Assembly: GCA_943913135.1 (NCBI GenBank)
Contig: CALTVE010000002.1
Coordinates: 248,001 to 312,000, forward strand
Reading direction: 5' to 3'
DNA length: 64,000 nt
DNA from: an uncultured Francisella sp.
GTDB lineage: Bacteria; Pseudomonadota; Gammaproteobacteria; Burkholderiales; Neisseriaceae
Positions within the stretch are counted from its first letter, which is position 1, and each line of letters begins with the position of its first letter. Under the pieces are notes generated by a model that searched no databases, was not told the DNA's origin, and saw only the letters and a program-made list of their open reading frames with translations. The translations under genes and the position numbers were made by a program. Positions 56,956 to 64,000 of this stretch are shown here, piece after piece.

Positions 56956-58092
56956 TTAAAAAGAAACGCGTTGAAAACGCCCCCCAGCGGAGGGCTCCAC
57001 TGTGCCTTCTAGCTCCAATAGCAGCAACGCGCTGAGGATTTCATCACTAGAAAGCTGTAAAAGATTAGCAAGTTCATCAGGGTAAATAGGATCGGTGCCG
57101 ATAGCCGCTAAAATTTTAGCGCATAGTTGCTCTTTTTCCCTCTGCGGTTTAGCACAACAGCTGTCAACGGTCTTTTTTTCTGCTGATTTTTTTTCATTAT
57201 AAGGAGTTTGTAACCAATCTTCCATAATTTCATCGGCGCTTTCTATAAGCCTGGCCCCTTCTTTAATAAGGGCATGGCATCCTTTGGCTTCTGGATTATG
57301 GATAGAGCCTGGAAAGGCCATCACTTCTCTACCGGCTTTAGCAGCTTCGTGCGCCGTAATTAAGGAACCAGAACGTAAAGCTGCTTCCACCACTACCGTG
57401 GCAAGACATAAACCAGAAATAATTCGGTTACGTCGAGGAAAATTCTGTGCCAATGGCTCTGTTCCTAAGGGAAATTCGGACAATAGCAAACCTTTGTCAG
57501 CAATTTCGTGAGCAAGTCTCTGATGGCTTTTAGGATAAACCAAATCTATTCCAGTACCTAAAATGGCAATGGTACTTCCTTTCCCTTTCAGGGCACCGCG
57601 ATGCGAGGCGCTATCAATGCCTGTGGCTAAACCAGAAACGACGGTAAAACCATGGTCGCTTAATTGTTTGCCGGTCTCTTCGGCTATATGCAGTCCCTGA
57701 GGCGTTGCTTTACGGCTACCCACCATAGCAATTTTAAGGGGATGGATCAGTAGTTCAAGCTGGCCGCGGGCGAAAAGAACAGGCGGTGGAGAATAGACTT
57801 CACCTAAAAGAGGAGGGTAAAAGTCATCCAATAAAGTAATCAAGTGGTTGTCTGGGTGACTTTTTTCCCATGTCAACACGGGATCTAAATACTTTTTTTT
57901 AATTTCGATATTTTGCCAAAAAGGCAAAACTTTTTTAGGGTGGGTAATCAAGGGAGAGACTTCTTTAAAAGGGCGGGCTATCACGGCTTGTGCGCTTCCC
58001 CATTCTTTTAACAAACGAAGGAAACTGCTTATCCCTAATTCTGGGGTAAAAGCCAGTTGCAAGTAAGCCAGACGTTCTCCAGTTTCCACCAT
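56956..58092 (-). CDS. dprA: DNA-processing protein DprA (Smf)
   Basis: DprA protects incoming single-stranded DNA during natural transformation and loads RecA. The 378 residues include the Rossmann-like core (VGSRKATPQGLHIAEETGKQ, VSGLATGIDSASHRGAL, GTGIDLVYPKSHQRL, FPRRNRIISGLCLATVVVEA) and a C-terminal winged-helix-like domain (YPDELANLLQLSSDEILSALL). An intact frame is consistent with competence, though other com genes are not in view. It starts 6 bp after the LysM-family gene. Confidence 0.95.
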   Translation of the reverse strand: MVETGERLAYLQLAFTPELGISSFLRLLKEWGSAQAVIARPFKEVSPLITHPKKVLPFWQNIEIKKKYLDPVLTWEKSHPDNHLITLLDDFYPPLLGEVYSPPPVLFARGQLELLIHPLKIAMVGSRKATPQGLHIAEETGKQLSDHGFTVVSGLATGIDSASHRGALKGKGSTIAILGTGIDLVYPKSHQRLAHEIADKGLLLSEFPLGTEPLAQNFPRRNRIISGLCLATVVVEAALRSGSLITAHEAAKAGREVMAFPGSIHNPEAKGCHALIKEGARLIESADEIMEDWLQTPYNEKKSAEKKTVDSCCAKPQREKEQLCAKILAAIGTDPIYPDELANLLQLSSDEILSALLLLELEGTVEPSAGGRFQRVSF

Positions 58093-58098
58093 ATGAGG

Positions 58099-59157
58099 TT
58101 ATTGAATACTATGGGGTTCGTAATCGGGGATATCTTCTAAATCCTGTGGCCGAGCCGTCACCCAATTGCCGATCTTCATATAAGCTTGGTTGCTGGTAGA
58201 AAGCACAATGCCATAGGCTAGATCTTCCGAAAGATCATAAATTAAGATTTTACCTACATAAGTAGTGGGGTAAGCTATATTTTTATACACAACATGACCG
58301 CGTTTTTGGTTATCCATCCACACACTGTTAGGAAGCTTATCGTAAACGGCTAAAACGGAGCCCCGATCTAAACCGTCTTTACTGCCCCCGTTGATCACAA
58401 CGGACTGATATTTAGCCAATTCTTGGTTATCAATGCTGGCAAAAGCATGCACGATGCGTGCCTTAAAATCAGGGGGGCCAGCATGAGGGACGAAGTTTAA
58501 TTGTTCATGGACGTTTTCATTCAAAGGCAACAGGCGATCGCCAGAACTAATTTCGCCCACTAGATGAGTAATCACTAACGGGAATGCGACTCTGGTAGGA
58601 ATATTCATAAAAGAAGGCGCTCTTTTCCCAAAGATATAAGCTTTAGAGTAGCGTTCATTTTCGGGAAGCTCTTTTTCTGCTTTTTTATGACGCGTTATAG
58701 TGTGTTTTGGGTTCTGTGGCTCTAATGTTTTTGCTTCTCCAACATAGGCAACTTCTTCGCCCAGGCTCTTGCCAGTATCAGGATCAATAATGGGCCCAAC
58801 GTTACGAAAAATTAAGTAGCGCCCGGGCTTTTTTAAGTCACGAGCAAAAATTCTGTCACCAATAGTATAAAAATAGGTGTTTTTAGCGCCAGCGATAATT
58901 TGCGGGGAGGTAGCGATTTGTTTTTCCGCGAGTAAAGCAGGATGGGCAAGAAAATTTTTAATCAGATCAAGAGGAATTTTAGAGAATCGGTCCTGTTCAT
59001 TTAGGTTATGAATAGTAGGATGTAAATTAATGGTGGGCAGGTGGTTATCATTCGCGGTAGAGGTCGATTCGAGGGCGCCTCTTTGAGCTAATGCGAACGA
59101 AGATACTAGGGAAAGTAAAGATACTAGGGAAAGTAGAAGAAAAGCAGTAGATTTCAT
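58099..59157 (-). CDS. Exported protein of the dprA-linked LysM family, LysM domain absent
   Basis: A 352-residue exported protein in the position normally held by a LysM peptidoglycan-binding protein between def and dprA. The C-terminal two thirds match that family (IPLDLIKNFLAHPALLAEKQ, IIAGAKNTYFYTIGDRIFARDL, GPIIDPDTGKSLGEEVAYVG, SSGDRLLPL, VINGGSKDGLDRGSVLAVYD). The LysM domain expected just after the signal peptide is not there: the mature protein begins directly with a short linker (LPTINLHPTIHNL). The signal peptide contains an in-frame 18-bp duplication (SLVSLLSLVSS). Its function is unknown; loss of LysM suggests it no longer binds peptidoglycan this way. Confidence 0.82.
   Translation of the reverse strand: MKSTAFLLLSLVSLLSLVSSFALAQRGALESTSTANDNHLPTINLHPTIHNLNEQDRFSKIPLDLIKNFLAHPALLAEKQIATSPQIIAGAKNTYFYTIGDRIFARDLKKPGRYLIFRNVGPIIDPDTGKSLGEEVAYVGEAKTLEPQNPKHTITRHKKAEKELPENERYSKAYIFGKRAPSFMNIPTRVAFPLVITHLVGEISSGDRLLPLNENVHEQLNFVPHAGPPDFKARIVHAFASIDNQELAKYQSVVINGGSKDGLDRGSVLAVYDKLPNSVWMDNQKRGHVVYKNIAYPTTYVGKILIYDLSEDLAYGIVLSTSNQAYMKIGNWVTARPQDLEDIPDYEPHSIQ
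59100..59135 (-). repeat. Perfect 18-bp tandem duplication in a signal-peptide coding region
   Basis: The 18-base unit aagatactagggaaagta occurs twice without mismatch (59100-59117, 59118-59135). Six codons are repeated, so the frame is kept and the hydrophobic core of the signal peptide is lengthened by six residues. Confidence 0.93.
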
Positions 59158-59304
59158 AGTAAAGCCTTGTGTTAAGCAATAGAAGAAATAGCTAAAACGA
59201 CGTATAATCCCTAAACAAATTAAGCGTTAGGCATTTTTTTTATGAGCTTATTTTATCATTAAAACAGACACGCAAGACATATAGAAGCTTATGGAGAAAG
59301 CTTG

Positions 59305-59814
59305 ATGATTGAATTAGAAATTTTACAATTTCCCGATGAGCGCTTGCATCGTAAGGCGGAAATAATCGAAACAATCGATGAAAACTTAAAAGAATTGGCC
59401 CAAGCAATGTTAGAAAAGATGTATGCAACGGAGGGGGTGGGCCTGGCAGCTACCCAGGTGGGCGTATTGCGGCGTTTGATCGTCATGGATATTTCACAAG
59501 AACAAAACTCACCCTGGGTGTTGATTAACCCAGAAGTGATCGACGCTAAAGGGGAAATCACCGAGCAGGAAGGCTGCTTGTCTTTACCCGGTTTATATGC
59601 CGATGTGACTCGGGCGGAAAAAGTAAAAATACGTGCTTCTACTTTAGAGGGGCAGGTAATAGAGAAAGAATGGGATGGATTGCTGGCTAAGTGCATTCAA
59701 CATGAAATTGATCACTTAGAGGGTATCTTGTTTATTCAACGGCTATCGCCCTTAAAACAAAGTCGATTGAAGGCTAAGTTTTTAAAAATGAAGAAGAAAG
59801 AAAAGATGTCATGA
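59305..59814 (+). CDS. def: Peptide deformylase
   Basis: Def removes the formyl group from nascent proteins. All three family motifs are present: GVGLAATQVG, EGCLSLPG, and metal-binding QHEIDHLEG. The ATG at 59305 follows GGAGAAAG; a TTG just before it (59302) is less likely. At 169 residues it is normal. The fmt ATG overlaps the stop by four bases, the classic def-fmt coupling. A TATAAT at 59203-59208 in the divergent gap may belong to its promoter. Confidence 0.97.
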   Translation: MIELEILQFPDERLHRKAEIIETIDENLKELAQAMLEKMYATEGVGLAATQVGVLRRLIVMDISQEQNSPWVLINPEVIDAKGEITEQEGCLSLPGLYADVTRAEKVKIRASTLEGQVIEKEWDGLLAKCIQHEIDHLEGILFIQRLSPLKQSRLKAKFLKMKKKEKMS

Positions 59815-60731
59815 AGTTCGCTTTTGCCGGTACTCCCCGTTTTGCGGCTGGCATCTTAGAAAAACTTCTACAGCATGGTTTTCATCCTACTTTAGTCTTA
59901 AGTCAGCAAGATAAAAAAAGTGGACGAGGGCAGAAAGAGATGCCTACTCCGGTTAAAGTCGTAGCTCAACAAGCCGGCATTCCAGTTTTTCAGCCGCATA
60001 ATCTACGTGATCAAAAAGTTATAGAAACCCTGAAAAAAGAGACGATTGATCTGCTTATTGTAGTGGCTTATGGATTTATTTTACCTAAAGAAATCTTGGA
60101 TTGGCCTCAGTTTGGTGCCATCAATGTGCATGCTTCTTTACTGCCGCGGCATCGTGGGGCTGCCCCCATTCAGCGGGCTATAGAAATGGGAGATTCAGTA
60201 ACCGGGGTCACTCTTATACAGATGGATGAAGGTTTGGATACAGGGTGGGTGATCGCAGAATCCCCGCTATTAATCGGTGACAAAGAAACGGCCGATGAAC
60301 TTCACGATGCTCTTTTACAGTTGGGAGGGGAATTGTTGCTTAGCACCTTGGCTCGTTTTCCTCATTGGCATGCAAAACCACAAGGTAAAGGAGCGACCTA
60401 TGCTGCCAAACTGACTAAAGAAGAAGCTTGGATCAATTGGCAACAAAGCGCTGAAATAATTGCCCGTAAAATTCGTGCTTTTAATTCAGTACCAGGGGCG
60501 CGGACACGTTTTAAAAACGATATTTTGAAGATACATCTAGCCACTCCTCTTACTTATGAAAGTTCAGTTCCCGCTGGGGAAGTTATAAAAAGCGAAGGCG
60601 AAAATCTCGTTATCGCTACGGGGAAGGGGGTGCTGGCAATCGAAATCTTACAAAAGCCAGGAGGCAAGATATTGAAGAGTAAAGATTTTTTGGCTGGCTA
60701 TAAAATCGAAGCGGGGGATCATTTTGCCTAA
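59811..60731 (+). CDS. fmt: Methionyl-tRNA formyltransferase
   Basis: Fmt formylates initiator methionyl-tRNA. The 306 residues show the formyltransferase core with the catalytic region AINVHASLLPRHRGAAPIQRAI and VTLIQMDEGLDTG, then the C-terminal tRNA-binding domain (YAAKLTKEEAWINW, IRAFNSVPGARTRF). It overlaps def by ATGA and rsmB by a few bases, so all three are coupled. Confidence 0.97.
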   Translation: MKFAFAGTPRFAAGILEKLLQHGFHPTLVLSQQDKKSGRGQKEMPTPVKVVAQQAGIPVFQPHNLRDQKVIETLKKETIDLLIVVAYGFILPKEILDWPQFGAINVHASLLPRHRGAAPIQRAIEMGDSVTGVTLIQMDEGLDTGWVIAESPLLIGDKETADELHDALLQLGGELLLSTLARFPHWHAKPQGKGATYAAKLTKEEAWINWQQSAEIIARKIRAFNSVPGARTRFKNDILKIHLATPLTYESSVPAGEVIKSEGENLVIATGKGVLAIEILQKPGGKILKSKDFLAGYKIEAGDHFA

Positions 60732-61950
60732 AGAAGGGGGTAATCGTCAGATCCAACAAGCAGCGGTTGCCCTTTTAGATGCGGTACTGTTTCGAGGCAG
60801 AGCTCTGAATAAAACTTTATCGGATGCAAGCGCTGGATTGTCGGTAGGGGACGAAGGCAGTTTAAAAGTGCTGGTATATGGCAGTTTGCGCCTATACCCT
60901 CGGTTAAAAAGGCAGCTAAAAGAGTATATTAAAAGTAACCCGAAAAATAAACGAGTTTTTTTACTGCTGATTGTCGCCCTTTATCAATTAGGCGAAATGA
61001 GGGTAGCCCCTTATGCTGTAGTCAATGAGGCAGTATATATTACCCCAGAACCTTATAAAAAATTAATGAACGCGGTATTGCGTCGTTTTTTACGCTCTGG
61101 TGCTCAGTTGGTACTCCAACGAGCGAGTGACAGTCCGCTGCCGCCTTGGTGGCTAGAAAAAATCAATTTAAGCTATGGAGATAAAGCCACAGATATTTTA
61201 AAAGCTTTTCAAAGTCACCCGCCTTTAACTTTGCGTATAAATCGCAGGAAAAGTACGCGAGAAAACTATCTGGCAATTTTGCAGGAAGAAGGAATAGAAG
61301 CAGAAATCTCTGGGCCTTGGGCCATTGAAATAAAAAAACCTCAGCGGATTGATACCCTACCCTTTTTTCAAGAAGGCTATTTTTCGGTGCAAGATCTAGG
61401 AGCGCAGGAAATTATTGATACTTGGTCTATTAAAACAGGCAGTCGGGTCCTAGATGCGTGTGCAGCTCCGGGTGGTAAAACTACCGCTATTTTAGAAAAG
61501 GTAGATTGCTTTTTAACCGCTGTAGATATCGATCAAAAACGCGCGGCGTTCATAAAAGATAATCTAGCGCGTCTTGGGTTGTCGGCTCAAGTTATAACCG
61601 AGGATGCGGCTAATTTGGCCTTAGAAGAATTTGACTATATTCTTGCAGATGTACCGTGTACCGCTTCAGGAGTCGTGAAACGCCATCCGGATATCCCTTA
61701 TTTGCGTCAGCAAGGAGATGCAAGGCGTATTGCGCAAAACAACGTACCGCTTTTGGATGGTCTATGGCGCAAGCTTAAAAAAGGAGGGCAGATGTTGTAT
61801 GCTACTTGCTCCTTGTTTAAGGAAGAAAATGACGAGCAGATTCATTTTTTTCTACAGCGACATTCGGATGTCGCACTTAAAAAAAGCGCTACTTTATTGC
61901 CAACTGATAAACGGGATGGCTTTTATTATGCCCTACTGGAAAAGGATTAA
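60724..61950 (+). CDS. rsmB: 16S rRNA (cytosine967-C5)-methyltransferase RsmB (Sun)
   Basis: RsmB methylates C967 of 16S rRNA. The 408 residues comprise an N-terminal NusB-like helical domain (LYQLGEMRVAPYAVVNEAVYI) and a SAM-dependent methyltransferase with VLDACAAPGGKTTAILE, ILADVPCTASGVVKRHPDI and the catalytic Cys region MLYATCSLFKEEN. It begins at TTG 60724 inside the fmt 3' end, with GGGGGA just upstream, and no ATG lies close by. Confidence 0.94.
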   Translation: MPKEGGNRQIQQAAVALLDAVLFRGRALNKTLSDASAGLSVGDEGSLKVLVYGSLRLYPRLKRQLKEYIKSNPKNKRVFLLLIVALYQLGEMRVAPYAVVNEAVYITPEPYKKLMNAVLRRFLRSGAQLVLQRASDSPLPPWWLEKINLSYGDKATDILKAFQSHPPLTLRINRRKSTRENYLAILQEEGIEAEISGPWAIEIKKPQRIDTLPFFQEGYFSVQDLGAQEIIDTWSIKTGSRVLDACAAPGGKTTAILEKVDCFLTAVDIDQKRAAFIKDNLARLGLSAQVITEDAANLALEEFDYILADVPCTASGVVKRHPDIPYLRQQGDARRIAQNNVPLLDGLWRKLKKGGQMLYATCSLFKEENDEQIHFFLQRHSDVALKKSATLLPTDKRDGFYYALLEKD

Positions 61951-62518
61951 CAGAATAGGTTGTTTTTTTCTTTTATTAGTCATCTCTTGTATTTTGCAAG
62001 CGGCGATTACTCCCTCGCAACAGGAAGCTCATGTTGGAAAAAAAGGAGATGTCTTTATTTCTACTGAGTTTAGGGTAAATTTGCCTAAGCAATTACAAAA
62101 TTTATTACATGAAGGCGTGCCTTTATCTTTTGCCTTAGAATACAGCTTAAGCCATTCTGTGTATGAAAAATATTGGAATGATATTAAACGTTTTTTCGGC
62201 TGGCGTGCTGAAATTATCTATCGTTTAAGCTACCATCCAATTTTAAATAAATATCAGCTGAGTATGAACGGATACCAGCAAAATTACGCGAGCTTAGAGG
62301 ATGCGTTGACCTATTTAGGAAGCCTTACCCAATTTAATCTTTCTTCTGCCTTAAAAATGGAGCCTATGAAAAAGGGCGATATTCCTTTTGCGCAGGTCCG
62401 ATTATATTTCCTGGAGAAAGACATGCCTTCAGCATTTCGCTTTAATCCACTATTAATGAAGAAGTGGCATTTAGACAGCGGTCGGGTGGAGATACACTGG
62501 ACAGGTAGTCGCGAATAG
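61928..62518 (+). CDS. DUF4390 exported protein
   Basis: A 196-residue protein with an N-terminal signal or anchor (MPYWKRINRIGCFFLLLVIS) and a DUF4390 domain (FISTEFRVNLPKQLQNLLHEGVPLSFALEY, IIYRLSYHPILNKYQLS). I chose ATG 61928, which lies inside the rsmB 3' end; the longer open frame from 61718 overlaps rsmB in another frame and is not supported. Function unknown. In betaproteobacteria this gene regularly sits between rsmB and ntrY, as here. Confidence 0.9.
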   Translation: MPYWKRINRIGCFFLLLVISCILQAAITPSQQEAHVGKKGDVFISTEFRVNLPKQLQNLLHEGVPLSFALEYSLSHSVYEKYWNDIKRFFGWRAEIIYRLSYHPILNKYQLSMNGYQQNYASLEDALTYLGSLTQFNLSSALKMEPMKKGDIPFAQVRLYFLEKDMPSAFRFNPLLMKKWHLDSGRVEIHWTGSRE

Positions 62519-62543
62519 AATGAGGTAAATTTAGGATAATTTG

Positions 62544-64000
62544 GTGAACTTAAGAACCCTTCTACTTTTTCTATTCGTTTTATCCTGTGTCACCTTGTAT
62601 TTATTAGCAGTGGCCACGGGGCATACCAGCAAGCTTTCTGAATACTTTGCCAGTTTATTTACGGTTAATTTGTTAATCGTTCTTTCTCTTTCTTATTTAT
62701 TAAGCCGTCAATTTATCAAATTGTGGCGAGATCGACGGGACAGGGTCTATGGATCTAAGCTGTCTTTATCGATGATTAAGCGTTTTACTTTAGTTGCGGT
62801 ACTTCCGGGACTTTTTCTTTTTGCCGTTTCTGCTCAGTTTATATCGCACAGTATTAACTCTTGGTTTAGCGATAGCACGCGTGAAGCCTTGGATCGCAGT
62901 TTAAATCTATCAAAAATCTCTTTAAATAATTTTACCGGCACCGTCACCGAACATGCGCAGCTGGCAGCTTTAAAGGTGCAATATGGGTTAAGCTTAGGTC
63001 AGAGCTTGTCGGATGTATTCTCCAGTGCCGCAATGGATTTTTCTAAGTTTGATCAAGTGGCCATTTTTAATCCACAAGGTGAAGTTTTGCAGGTTAGTAG
63101 CAACCCTTTAGGACTGCCTTGGCCATCGGTAGGAGAAACGGATTGGACCCATGTAGCCAATAGTTTGCTTTATACCGATACGGAAATATACCGCGGTAAA
63201 TTATATTTAGAAATTTTCATTCACGTATATTCACAGCATCAGCCGGAAGTAATTTTGTTTTTTCGCCAGAAAGTGCCAGAAAACATAGCCACTGACGTCG
63301 ATTTAATTACCAAAGCTAACGAAAAATACGCTGAACTTACCTATCACAAAAAAGGCATTCAGCTGATGTTTATTTTGACTTTATTGGTAGCGACTTTGCT
63401 GTCTATTTTTTTAGCTCTTTTGGCCGCGATCGTTTTTTCACGTCGTTTTGTGGAACCGTTAATCGCGCTCTCTGATTCAACCACCGCTGTTTCTAAGGGC
63501 GATTTTTCTAAGAAGAACCCCGTGTGGCGCGATGATGAATTGGGTGAATTATCGGAAAGTTTTAATAAAATGACCGATGAATTGAAAACCGAGCGAGAAA
63601 AGTCGCGCCTTCTTTTTGCCAAAGAAGAAGAAGCGCGCGCTTATTTTGAAAGTGTATTACTCAATTTAACTACGGGCGTGATTACGCTTGATGCCAACGG
63701 CTATGTAAAGACTTATAACCACAGTGTAGAAGTCATTTTAGATTGTTCTTTAGCCCCTTATTTGGATTTACCCTGGTATGCCTGGGCTACTGAAGACGCG
63801 CATATTAGCTTTCTAAAAGCCTTTATGAAGGCCCTTTTCCCAAAAGCTGACGGCCACGCATTGGAATTTGAATACAGTGTGAATGATAACGTCCAAATAC
63901 TACTGGGTAAGGCTTTGCGGCTACAAGGAGGGCAGGGATTAGTGATGGTGTTTGATGATGTGACCACTTTGGCTAAAGCGCAAAAAGAAGCTGCGTGGGG
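62544..64000 (+). CDS. NtrY-like membrane sensor histidine kinase, 3' end cut by the window edge
   Basis: The reading frame from GTG 62544 is open to the right edge (about 485 residues). It shows two N-terminal hydrophobic hairpins, a periplasmic-type sensor segment (ISHSINSWFSDSTREALDRS and following), a later membrane helix (LIALLAAIVFSRRF region near 287), a HAMP linker (PLIALSDSTTAVSKGDFSKK) and a PAS domain ending VMVFDDVTTLAKAQKEAAW. The His-containing kinase part lies beyond the window. NtrY partners with NtrX in nitrogen or redox signalling. The start is uncertain; TTG 62541 is adjacent. It is the last part of the def-fmt-rsmB-DUF4390-ntrY block. Confidence 0.88.
   Translation, partial: MNLRTLLLFLFVLSCVTLYLLAVATGHTSKLSEYFASLFTVNLLIVLSLSYLLSRQFIKLWRDRRDRVYGSKLSLSMIKRFTLVAVLPGLFLFAVSAQFISHSINSWFSDSTREALDRSLNLSKISLNNFTGTVTEHAQLAALKVQYGLSLGQSLSDVFSSAAMDFSKFDQVAIFNPQGEVLQVSSNPLGLPWPSVGETDWTHVANSLLYTDTEIYRGKLYLEIFIHVYSQHQPEVILFFRQKVPENIATDVDLITKANEKYAELTYHKKGIQLMFILTLLVATLLSIFLALLAAIVFSRRFVEPLIALSDSTTAVSKGDFSKKNPVWRDDELGELSESFNKMTDELKTEREKSRLLFAKEEEARAYFESVLLNLTTGVITLDANGYVKTYNHSVEVILDCSLAPYLDLPWYAWATEDAHISFLKAFMKALFPKADGHALEFEYSVNDNVQILLGKALRLQGGQGLVMVFDDVTTLAKAQKEAAW

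Overview
The window looks like a chromosomal segment of a betaproteobacterium with unusually low GC (roughly 40-45 percent by eye). The lineage call rests on gene order. The blocks lolB-ispE-tRNA(Gln)-prs-rplY, nif3-sspA-sspB, mnmG-rsmG-parA-parB-atpIBEFHAGDC, EIIA-HPr-EI, and topA/smg/dprA/LysM-family followed by def-fmt-rsmB-DUF4390-ntrY are all familiar betaproteobacterial arrangements. I cannot name the genus. No insertion sequence, prophage, plasmid gene or CRISPR array was seen, so this is mainly a housekeeping region with a few accessory and decaying loci.

Layout. 1-6270: priA (cut by the left edge), yihY and mfd. 6415-10871: two paralogous GDSL esterase autotransporters facing each other tail to tail. 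10901-16275 (minus strand): TPR protein, lolB, ispE, two tRNA-Gln genes, prs, rplY. 16564-20148: ompA with a strong promoter and terminator, yaaA, nif3, sspA, sspB. 20233-23707: ilvBHC with a structured leader and a shared terminator. 23732-25534: minCDE. 25701-28683: hpt joined to a cytoplasmic phosphotransferase chain (EIIA-Man type, HPr, EI). 28753-33654: asd, an AsmA-like protein and an MnmC-type oxidase. 33647-37881 (minus): yraN, diaA/gmhA, dolP, a small membrane protein, mltA, rsmE. 37961-39619: rsmI and three tRNA genes. 39706-50909: mnmG to atpC. 50934-54685 (minus): amino-acid permease and topA. 54979-56457: olsB and plsC, both apparently damaged. 56462-59157 (minus): smg, dprA and a LysM-family protein that lacks LysM. 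59305-64000: def, fmt, rsmB, DUF4390 and an NtrY-like kinase cut by the right edge.

The genes cover replication restart and repair (PriA, Mfd, DprA, TopA), translation and tRNA modification (MnmG, RsmG, RsmB, RsmE, RsmI, Def, Fmt, L25), envelope building (LolB, DolP, MltA, OmpA, AsmA-like), division and segregation (Min, ParAB), energy (complete F1Fo ATP synthase) and branched-chain amino-acid synthesis.

The main oddities are signs of erosion. petABC is missing from its usual place between nif3 and sspA. plsC carries two dinucleotide-type frameshifts plus a catalytic Asp-to-Glu change. The olsB start region is off by one base in an A-run. The LysM-family protein has lost its LysM domain, and the MnmC-type protein lacks a recognisable methyltransferase half. 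Two short tandem duplications sit at gene ends. I found no clear new defence or mobile system. The best candidates for new biology are the convergent GDSL autotransporter pair and the possible pseudoknot leader upstream of ilvB.
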